Below are positions 1-5,692 of a DNA stretch of 5,692 nt, one piece after another. The stretch covers positions 1 to 5,692 of the forward strand of contig CAILKC010000330.1 of NCBI GenBank assembly GCA_903834675.1, in the 5' to 3' direction. How positions within the stretch are numbered: the first letter of the stretch is position 1; each line of letters starts with the position of its first letter. Both the position numbers and the translations under genes were made by a program. Source of the DNA: an uncultured Victivallales bacterium. GTDB taxonomy: Bacteria > Verrucomicrobiota > Lentisphaeria > Oligosphaerales > JAFGRS01. The notes beneath the pieces are model-generated. The model made no database searches, was not told the DNA's origin, and saw only the letters and a list, made by a program, of their open reading frames with translations.

Positions 1-3000
1 CGCCAGCTTCGGGAGCTGGCGCCGCTGCACTGCCAGGTGTTGCCGCAGATTCTGGCGCCGGGGACGAATCGCTTGCGTCTGCTCGTCGACAATCAGGGTC
101 CGGCGGACGTCGTCGGCCGGCTGGAATGGGAGCTGCTGGACCCGGCGCAGACCGCCATCGCCCAAGGCAGCAGCGGTCCGTTGCAGGTGCCCTCCGGGGG
201 GGCTTGCGAGGTGGCGCTGACGGTGGCGGTCACCTCACCGGGCGACTACTCGCTGGTGCTGACGTCGGCGGCAGAGAACGGCCTGCGCCGCGTGCTTCCT
301 TTGCATCTGCCGAGGCCGGTGCGGCTCGGCGCAGCGCAGCGCGATCCCCAGCCTGAGCTGGAGTTGGTCGACCAGATCGACTGCGGCCAGGAACTGCCCG
401 CCGAACGCTTCCTGGCGCGCGGCGAGTCGCGGCTCGTGCAGAGTCCGCTCGGGACCTACCGCGAGGCGGCGCCCGAGACCTGGTCGCGCCTGGTCTACAC
501 GATCAACGTCGAGGCGGTGCAAGAACCACACCTGGTGACGATCCGCTACCCCGACGACCGGGCGAGATGCGCCTTCGTCATGGTTCGCGGCGCCAACAAG
601 AACAACCATTACGCCCTGCACGCCGGCTACTCGCTGGGGGCGGAGTTCCCTACTACCGGCGAGTTGCAGACCGCGCACTACCTATGGTGGCCCATGGAGA
701 AGCGCAATGCGCTGATGCTCTGCTCCTGGTGGGGGGACCAGCCGGCGGCGGTGCGCGACATCAAGGTCGAGAAAATCGTCGGCGGCACCGCCGCCATCCC
801 GCGTCTGGCGGTCCGGGCGCCCCGGGACGAGCCCGGTCGCTTCCTGGCGATCGAGTGGGAAGATGCCTCGCTGGCCAGCAACTTCGGCTTTGACCTCGAA
901 CCGGCGCTGACCCTGGACCGCTTCGGCGAACTCAGCGACCGCCTGATCGCCTACATGGGCTTCGCCGGCATGGATACCCTGGTCTACCCGGCGACATTCT
1001 ACTTCGGTCCCCTGTATCGTCAGCCGCGGACGACGGGGCTGGGAAACCGTCTCGAGCTGCACCCGGAGGGCTGGTTGGAGCTGCTCCTGGCCCGCTTCTC
1101 GCAGGCCGGGCTGGGGTGTTATCCGGCGCTCAACTTCCATTCGACGCCGTTCCTGGTGGAGCAGAACCTCGACGACCCGCTCCGGATTGCGGCGGGTGCG
1201 GACACCTTCTTCCAGGTCCCCTATGACGGCGTGGTGCCACGCTACACGCGCGGCGACAGCACGCTTGACCCGCTTCACCCTGCGGTTCGGCAGCAGACCC
1301 TGGAGATGATCGAGGCGATCGTCGCGCGCTGCGAGGACCAGGCCGCGTATCGGGGCATCCAGCTCTGCTTCTGGCCCTACCGCCAGGTCCCGTTTTGCTA
1401 CCTCAGCATCCGTCACGGGTACGGCGACGAGACGATCCGGCAGTTTGAGCGCGACACCGGCATCCGCACCCAGGAGCCGGTGCCTGGCGCGGCGCGGTTC
1501 TACCAGCGCTACCGTTTCCTGCTGGAGTCGCACCGGGCCGAGTGGGTCGACTGGCGCTGTCGCCGCATCGCAGCCCAGGTGACGGAGGCGGTCACTATTG
1601 CCCGCCGCAAGAACCCGGAGGCACGGGTCCTGATCCCCCTGTTGCAGGAAGCCTGGCCGGACGAGGTCGGGTTGTACCGCAAGCTCCTCTCTGGCAGGAC
1701 ATCCAGCGAGACAGAGTGGCGCGAACGCGGGGTTGACCTGAAACTGCTGGCGCAGATTCCCGGCGTACAGATTCAGCGCCAGACGCGCGACGCCTACCGC
1801 CGTTACCTGCACGGCAAGGAGGCCAAGAGTTCGCGCGACAACGCCTCCAGTTGGGAGATCTCTGCCCCCTTCCGAGAGACGCCCTCCGGGGCTTACCCAT
1901 TTAACCACTACTACGAGAACCGCTGGCAGGACGTACCCGTTCCTGGTGGCTGGTGGCGGGACGAGTGGTCCGCCGGCACGGCCAACGGTGGCGGGCGCTA
2001 CTACCTGGAGGCTTCGGCCTGGGCCCTCTACCTGCAGGATGCCCAGTCGCTCTGCCGCGGCGCCTGCTCCGAGGAGGCGCAGGCCAGTCTCTGGGAGTGC
2101 CGCGAGTTCGCCCGCGCCTACCGGACCCTGCCAGAGAAGCCCTTCGTGCCCTGGACGCAAACCGTGATCGAGCCGGCAGCCGTGCGCCAGTACGAGGGCA
2201 AGGCCGGGCACTACCTCTACGCGGTCAACGCCATGTATTGCCCGCTGGAGTTGACCCTTCAGCTCTCGCCTCCGGGGTCGGTGACCGACCTTGCCAGCGA
2301 GGCGTCACTGGCCCCGACCGCCGGCACCCTGACGGTCTCACTCCGGCCCTACGAACTGCGCTCGTTCCTCGGCGCGCCGGGAACCACGATCACCGCCGCC
2401 CGGGTGGCGCTTCCCGACGCGGTCGTCGCGGAGCTGCGGCAGCGTGGCGAGGGCTTGCGGGCGGCATTCGTGGCGGCCCGCGCCACCCTACCAGAGGAGG
2501 ATCGGCTGGCGCACGAGCAGTGGCTGGCCGAACTCGACCGTCTGCTCGCCACCAAAGGCTACTATCGGGCCTGGCGACTGCTGGAAAGCGAGCGGGCGGA
2601 CCGGCTGCTCGCAGCGCCGGGGACCGCCGTCGCGGTCCCGGTATCCGTCCCTGTACGTCCGCCAGAGATTGACCGTAACCTGCTGGCCCACGGCGACTTC
2701 TCGCTACCGGCTGAGCTCGCGTCTGGCGCGGAGCGCGAGGCGGCGTTGCAGGCCGTCGGGATCACGGACCGGTCCAGCGCCGCGCTGCCACGCCTGAACC
2801 AGGGGCGGAAGGGCGAGCCGATCACGGCAGCCCGGGTGGCCGTGGTGGCCGAGGGTGGGCGCGAAGGCTCCTCCTGCCTGCGCGTCGAGGCCGCGGGAAA
2901 TGCCCAGTTTGCGCTGAGCCTAGGGCTTGGCCAGGAGGTCGTTCCCGGCTACGACTACGCCCTCAGTTTCTGGGTGCGCAGCGACCGCAAGCGCACGGTT

Positions 3001-3255
3001 CCGCTGGTCGTCTCGCTTGATCACGGCGGCGATCGGCGCTGGAACTACCGCCTCGCCCTCGGCCTGGTGGGCGACTGGCAGCAGTGCCGCTTCGTCCTCT
3101 CCATTCCGCGCCGCTTCCCCGGCGAGCCGCTGGTGGCGAGTCGTTTGGGAGCCCTGAACCTGAAGAGCGGCGGGGAGCCGGACGCAGCGTTTCCGGCCGT
3201 CTTCTTCATCGACGACCTGACCCTGACCTGCCTCGGTCCTGACCTCGCGAACTGA
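1..3255 (+). CDS. Large multidomain glycoside-hydrolase-like protein, 5'-partial
   Basis: Probable extracytoplasmic glycan-active protein; substrate unknown. The frame is open from base 1, and the first GTG (37) lacks a nearby ribosome-binding site, so the real start lies upstream. Numbering from that GTG, I infer: an Ig-like beta-sandwich (about 5-90); a second beta-rich domain (about 108-252) containing TIRYPDD; a TIM-barrel-like core (about 269-650) with strand-like segments TLVYPATFYFG (314-324), LGCYPALNFHS (359-369), GIQLCFWPY (440-448) and ARVLIPLLQEAWPDE (529-543); a small C-terminal beta domain (724-782, GHYLYAVNAMY to SFLGAPG); a charged helical segment (792-860); a Val/Pro-rich linker; and a jelly roll resembling CBM4/9-type modules (881-1068, NLLAHGDFSLP to FFIDDLTL). 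E538, D542, E543, D642 and E643 are candidate acidic residues, but no standard Asn-Glu catalytic motif is visible. The stop is TGA at 3253. The coding call is firm; enzymatic activity is not shown. Confidence 0.88.
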   Translation, partial: RQLRELAPLHCQVLPQILAPGTNRLRLLVDNQGPADVVGRLEWELLDPAQTAIAQGSSGPLQVPSGGACEVALTVAVTSPGDYSLVLTSAAENGLRRVLPLHLPRPVRLGAAQRDPQPELELVDQIDCGQELPAERFLARGESRLVQSPLGTYREAAPETWSRLVYTINVEAVQEPHLVTIRYPDDRARCAFVMVRGANKNNHYALHAGYSLGAEFPTTGELQTAHYLWWPMEKRNALMLCSWWGDQPAAVRDIKVEKIVGGTAAIPRLAVRAPRDEPGRFLAIEWEDASLASNFGFDLEPALTLDRFGELSDRLIAYMGFAGMDTLVYPATFYFGPLYRQPRTTGLGNRLELHPEGWLELLLARFSQAGLGCYPALNFHSTPFLVEQNLDDPLRIAAGADTFFQVPYDGVVPRYTRGDSTLDPLHPAVRQQTLEMIEAIVARCEDQAAYRGIQLCFWPYRQVPFCYLSIRHGYGDETIRQFERDTGIRTQEPVPGAARFYQRYRFLLESHRAEWVDWRCRRIAAQVTEAVTIARRKNPEARVLIPLLQEAWPDEVGLYRKLLSGRTSSETEWRERGVDLKLLAQIPGVQIQRQTRDAYRRYLHGKEAKSSRDNASSWEISAPFRETPSGAYPFNHYYENRWQDVPVPGGWWRDEWSAGTANGGGRYYLEASAWALYLQDAQSLCRGACSEEAQASLWECREFARAYRTLPEKPFVPWTQTVIEPAAVRQYEGKAGHYLYAVNAMYCPLELTLQLSPPGSVTDLASEASLAPTAGTLTVSLRPYELRSFLGAPGTTITAARVALPDAVVAELRQRGEGLRAAFVAARATLPEEDRLAHEQWLAELDRLLATKGYYRAWRLLESERADRLLAAPGTAVAVPVSVPVRPPEIDRNLLAHGDFSLPAELASGAEREAALQAVGITDRSSAALPRLNQGRKGEPITAARVAVVAEGGREGSSCLRVEAAGNAQFALSLGLGQEVVPGYDYALSFWVRSDRKRTVPLVVSLDHGGDRRWNYRLALGLVGDWQQCRFVLSIPRRFPGEPLVASRLGALNLKSGGEPDAAFPAVFFIDDLTLTCLGPDLAN

Positions 3256-3265
3256 GGGCGGTATC

Positions 3266-3279
3266 CCCGGGTTGCCGGG
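3266..3279. terminator. Weak hairpin between convergent genes, possible shared terminator
   Basis: The stem CCCGG/CCGGG (5 bp) with loop GTTG sits in the 42-base gap between the two convergent stop codons. On the plus strand it is followed by a pyrimidine-rich stretch (TCTCGTTCTCCCC) but not by a real T-tract. A bidirectional terminator is plausible from position. The stem is short, and such hairpins arise easily in GC-rich DNA. Confidence 0.3.
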
Positions 3280-3297
3280 TCTCGTTCTCCCCGTGTC

Positions 3298-4194
3298 TTA
3301 CGGCTTGGGAATCGGCGCCGACGCCGCGGTTTCGAGCGCGTAGAAGAGGGTCTTGGAGGCCGGGCCGATGGTGAAGGTGAGCCAGCCATCGGCGTAGGAG
3401 CTGCTCAGCGGCGGCAGGCGCTCACCGGCGGCGGTGATCGGGACGACGGCAAGGTCTCTCCGCTCATGCCGCAGACCGATGATGGCCTGGACCGGATCAA
3501 TGAGGATGGGACCGGTTCCCGCCGCCAGACGTTTGCTGCGGGTGACGCTGTAGGCAAAGCCGCTGTTCTCAGCGCGCCCGACGGCGGTCAGCAACAGACG
3601 TTCGCTGGAGCGGATGGGTGCGTCGCTGAGGGAACTGACGACGATGGCGCAGAAAACCGTGGAGGCCTGCGCGGCAAGATCGCGGGTGCTCACCTTGCCG
3701 GCGTCGGCCAGGAAGCCCTGTAGCGCCTCGGTGCGATCGGTATCGATGACGAGGACTCGCTGCTTGAGGTCGCGGCGGATCTCGCCGGTGTCCGTGGCGC
3801 GCTGGGGGCCGACCCCCCGCGCGGCGGCGTCAAAAGGCACCGAGCTGCCACCCCCGGCGGGCGGCGTCCCCAGGGCGGTCAGGAAGCGCTGCTGTTCGGC
3901 CAAACCCCGGTAGGCGCTGGCAGACCCCGGCGTCGGACTGTTGGCCGTGGCGACGCGGTCCGTCGGAATCACCACGGCGACCGCCTCTTTGCCCTCGCGC
4001 ACATCGCCGCGACGGTAGAGCAGTGCCGCATTGGCGAAGAGCCCGAAGCGGGCCGGGTCGTTGAAGGTCTCGAAGGCCCCGGAGAGGGAGTCGACAGGGG
4101 TCTTGACCGTGTGCCGGAGGTGTACACGGTCAGGCCATTCCAGCCCTGGAAGGCCGCCACGGCCGCCATCCACAGGGGTAGCTCGGCACGCCAC
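3298..4194 (-). CDS. C-terminal part of frameshifted GH5-like glycoside hydrolase
   Basis: This frame carries the downstream end of the hydrolase encoded from 5639 leftwards. Its first 28 codons (4194 to about 4111) are an out-of-frame reading of the upstream part. From T29 (codon ending at 4110) it becomes family-like: HTVKTPVDSLSGAFETFNDP, then FGLFANAALLYRRGDV, as expected directly after the last barrel strand of this enzyme group. The rest (about residues 60-298) is a predicted beta-sandwich. It includes RVLVIDTDRTEALQGFLADA (about 146-165) and SSERLLLTAVGRAENSG, which I recognise as recurring C-terminal segments of planctomycete-type GH5-like proteins. It probably packs against the barrel and has no catalytic residues of its own. 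No independent start or ribosome-binding site is convincing, so I treat it as the 3' part of one gene. The stop is TAA at 3298-3300, 42 bases from the convergent gene's stop. Confidence 0.75.
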   Translation of the reverse strand: MACRATPVDGGRGGLPGLEWPDRVHLRHTVKTPVDSLSGAFETFNDPARFGLFANAALLYRRGDVREGKEAVAVVIPTDRVATANSPTPGSASAYRGLAEQQRFLTALGTPPAGGGSSVPFDAAARGVGPQRATDTGEIRRDLKQRVLVIDTDRTEALQGFLADAGKVSTRDLAAQASTVFCAIVVSSLSDAPIRSSERLLLTAVGRAENSGFAYSVTRSKRLAAGTGPILIDPVQAIIGLRHERRDLAVVPITAAGERLPPLSSSYADGWLTFTIGPASKTLFYALETAASAPIPKP

Positions 4195-5639
4195 TCGCTG
4201 GGCCAGGGCTCATCCCATTCGCTGACCAAAAACGGCTTCCCCGCCAGGCGCTGGAAACCGAGCGCGTCCATGATCGTGCCCGCCGACTCCAGCATGGGGC
4301 TGTTGCCGAAGGAGCCATCCTGGCCCGAGTGGTTGTGGTAGGCATGCGAATCGGTGAAGTCCCGCTCGCTCAGGGCCGCGAGCAGGGCCGCATTGCGACT
4401 CCAGTTGCTGCCGGTGATGGGCACGCGCACACCCACCACGCGGCGCAGGTAGCTCTCCATCTGCCGATAGTAGTCCATCTGGACCTCGATGAAGAAGCGG
4501 ATCAACGGGTCGGTGGCCCGGGTGAAATCCACCGCCCCGGTCGGCAGTTCGAGCCCTTGGCCGACGGCCCACTCGCGGTAGCGCACTTCCAGGCGGCTGC
4601 GATTGGGCTCGAGGGTGACCGGCTGGGAGAACAGGTCGTTCTCATTGGCGAACTCCATCAAGGCGATGGCCGGATCGTCCTTGTAGGCCAGCCCGGTGTA
4701 GGGGTTGACGTGGGTCCACAGGGCTTTGGAGTACTCCTGCTGTAACTCGATCAGGCGGGGATCGAAGTTGGTGTAGGGCTTGCCCGCAGGCGGGAGGTCG
4801 GCGACCGCGTCGACGCCATCGCCGCTCTTGAAGCGCCGATGCACGAGCTGGTCCAGGTAGACGTAGATGCCCTCGCGCTTCAGGCAATGCACGAGGTAGT
4901 CGAAGCGGTCCAGATTCTCGGCATCGAACTCACGGGTCGTGTCGGCGGAAGTCGCCAAGAAGTGGCGCTCGGCCCACGGCGCATCGGCGTGGTGGGTGCG
5001 CACGATGTTCACCCCAAAACGCGCCAGGCGCCAGGCGATCTTCTCGGACTCCTCGTGACTCGGGAAGTTCGCCCCGGCCGAGAAGCAGGTGCCCCAGAAA
5101 CGCGCCTCCGCGCCGCTGTCGGCAAACACAAAACGGCCGTCGCGGGCCGTGACAAAGCCGTATCTGCCGGCTGGCTTATGGTTCAGAAACGACACATCCA
5201 CCGGCGCCTCGTCCCACGGCAGCACAAAGGGCACCCACGCCGCGGTATCGGTCCGGGAGGGCGTTGCCCCCTCGCTGAGGACATGCTGCCAGGGGCCGTT
5301 CAGCCGCAGCGTAAAGGCGCGCTCGATGGCTTCCCCCGCCGGGACCTTGCCGCCGGACTCGCTGCGGCGGAAACAGAAGCGGAACTCGAGCGTATCCCCG
5401 CCCCAGCCACGGTTGTCCTGAACCAGCAGATCGGTGGGCGGGTCCACGGTGATCGCAAAGCCCAACGGGTTCTCCGGCGCCACCCGAATGCCGCTGACCT
5501 CGCCCCGGAAGGGGAACTTCTCAGCCAGCCCCGGCGTCACGACGAAATCTTTCGACCTGTGCAATAAGGATGGGCCGTGGTATTCAGCCCCAAGGGGGCG
5601 TTTCGGGCGCCCAGGGCAACGCCCTGGGTACCCGTCCAC
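3969..5639 (-). CDS. GH5-like (clan GH-A) glycoside hydrolase, catalytic part, frameshifted and 5'-damaged
   Basis: Predicted retaining endo-type glycoside hydrolase, probably exported in its intact form; substrate unknown. Numbering from the GTG at 5639: residues 1-30 are translated repeat; 31-135 are beta-rich (GEVSGIRV, TDLLVQDNRGWGGD) and look like the second part of a sandwich domain; from about 136 (VPFVLPWDEAP) a lead-in precedes the TIM barrel. Barrel marks are ARFWGTCFSAGANFP (179-193), RFGVNIVRTHH (207-217), EGIYVYLDQLVHR (256-268), the acid/base motif FANEN with E333, SNWSRN (411-416), DSHAYH (430-435), and the nucleophile motif LVSEWDEPWP with E474. The E333-E474 spacing fits GH-A enzymes. 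Family-like sequence ends at G509 (codon 4113-4115); the following 47 residues to the TGA at 3969 are an out-of-frame tail. The start is unsure: TTG 5564 and GTG 5540 are alternatives, none with a clear ribosome-binding site, and no signal peptide is visible. Confidence 0.78.
   Translation of the reverse strand: MDGYPGRCPGRPKRPLGAEYHGPSLLHRSKDFVVTPGLAEKFPFRGEVSGIRVAPENPLGFAITVDPPTDLLVQDNRGWGGDTLEFRFCFRRSESGGKVPAGEAIERAFTLRLNGPWQHVLSEGATPSRTDTAAWVPFVLPWDEAPVDVSFLNHKPAGRYGFVTARDGRFVFADSGAEARFWGTCFSAGANFPSHEESEKIAWRLARFGVNIVRTHHADAPWAERHFLATSADTTREFDAENLDRFDYLVHCLKREGIYVYLDQLVHRRFKSGDGVDAVADLPPAGKPYTNFDPRLIELQQEYSKALWTHVNPYTGLAYKDDPAIALMEFANENDLFSQPVTLEPNRSRLEVRYREWAVGQGLELPTGAVDFTRATDPLIRFFIEVQMDYYRQMESYLRRVVGVRVPITGSNWSRNAALLAALSERDFTDSHAYHNHSGQDGSFGNSPMLESAGTIMDALGFQRLAGKPFLVSEWDEPWPSEWRAELPLWMAAVAAFQGWNGLTVYTSGTRSRPLSTPSPGPSRPSTTRPASGSSPMRHCSTVAAMCARAKRRSPW
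4104..4118 (-). other. Frameshift site within the GH5-like hydrolase gene
   Basis: On the minus strand, GLTVYTSG (ending with codon 4113-4115) must be followed by TVKTPVDSLSGAFET (starting at codon 4108-4110) to give a continuous family-like protein. Two bases separate the codons, so one base is missing or two are extra. The printed sequence here is TCCGGCACACGGTCA. There is no X-XXY-YYZ slippery heptamer, so programmed shifting looks unlikely. A mutation or a base-call error both fit. Confidence 0.75.
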
Positions 5640-5668
5640 AGCGAAGATTGAGCCCTGAAGGGGCGGAC
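5575..5668. repeat. GC-rich hairpin-cluster repeat (interspersed intergenic type)
   Basis: Three short inverted repeats lie in about 80 bases. GCCCC(AAG)GGGGC is at 5587-5599. A perfect 8-bp stem CCCAGGGC(AAC)GCCCTGGG is at 5610-5628. GCCCT(GAA)GGGGC, with one wobble pair, is at 5652-5664. The segment has no coding-like character in either direction. From memory, cassettes with a CCCAGGGC-n3-GCCCTGGG core flanked by TTCAGCCC and CCCTGAAGGGGC recur in intergenic regions of planctomycete, verrucomicrobial and related genomes; I cannot confirm copy number from one window. Its left edge, near 5575, abuts the damaged 5' end of the hydrolase gene, and it may extend past the window's right end. Confidence 0.6.
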
Positions 5669-5692
5669 CATGCGACCTCGGTGCGAAGGTAG

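Noticed and set aside
37..39. GTG as the true start of the first gene
   Set aside because: There is no suitably placed ribosome-binding site, no signal peptide follows, the sequence enters directly into a beta-sandwich, and the frame stays open upstream to base 1.
682..2211. A 509-codon open frame antisense to the barrel region of the plus-strand gene
   Set aside because: It overlies a strongly coding sense frame. Its product is Arg/Leu/Gly/Val-rich, with no recognisable domain or start signal. Long antisense frames are common in GC-rich genes.
1953..2672. A 239-codon plus-strand frame overlapping the first gene in another phase
   Set aside because: Its composition is dominated by Arg, Ala, Gly and Pro, as expected from a +1 reading of GC-rich coding DNA, and the frame-1 protein is continuous across it.
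4104..4118. Programmed ribosomal frameshifting in the hydrolase
   Set aside because: There is no slippery heptamer and no strong downstream structure that I can identify, and glycoside hydrolases of this group are not known to me to use recoding.
4839..5567. A 242-codon plus-strand frame antisense to the hydrolase
   Set aside because: The sense frame holds clear GH-A sequence, whereas this translation has no domain character and ends within the junction to the repeat. It is a GC-driven shadow.
5610..5628. A perfect 8-bp hairpin as a rho-independent terminator
   Set aside because: No T-tract follows on either strand, and it sits in a cluster of three hairpins better explained as an interspersed repeat.

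Overview
The window is a GC-rich stretch (roughly two thirds G+C by eye) holding two large, convergent carbohydrate-active-enzyme genes and one intergenic-type hairpin repeat. I see no rRNA, tRNA, CRISPR array, transposase or phage gene. The protein architectures (very large multidomain proteins with TIM-barrel glycosidase cores and beta-sandwich accessory domains) and the style of the hairpin repeat suggest an uncultivated polysaccharide-degrading bacterium of the Planctomycetota/Armatimonadota/Verrucomicrobiota sort. That taxonomic guess is inference from family resemblance, not a search result.

Region 1 (1-3255, + strand) is one long gene whose frame is already open at base 1, so its true start and any signal peptide lie outside the window. 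It encodes, in order, an Ig-like beta-sandwich, a second beta-rich domain, a TIM-barrel-like glycosidase core, a C-terminal beta domain, a helical segment and a terminal carbohydrate-binding-like jelly roll. No canonical catalytic Asn-Glu pair is obvious in the barrel. A 42-base gap (3256-3297) with a small GC hairpin separates it from the next gene.

Region 2 (3298 to about 5575, - strand) is a GH5-like (clan GH-A) glycoside hydrolase with convincing acid/base (FANEN) and nucleophile (LVSEWDEPWP) motifs. As printed, the gene is broken. Its reading frame shifts by one base near 4110, between the nucleophile strand and the C-terminal beta domain, so it appears as two overlapping ORFs (3969-5639 and 3298-4194). 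Its 5' end lacks a signal peptide or clear start and runs straight into the repeat, so the first part of the protein also seems to be missing or replaced.

Region 3 (about 5575-5692) holds the repeat: three short GC hairpins, including a perfect 8-bp stem with a 3-base loop. Its minus-strand frame is open to the window edge and supplies the apparent first 30 residues of the hydrolase, which look like translated repeat rather than protein.

Taken together this looks like part of a polysaccharide-utilisation locus with two extracytoplasmic glycan-active proteins, one of which is damaged or carries a sequencing error. I do not see convincing evidence of a wholly new type of system. The most interesting points are the repeat/gene junction, the frameshift, and the unassigned catalytic machinery of the first protein.
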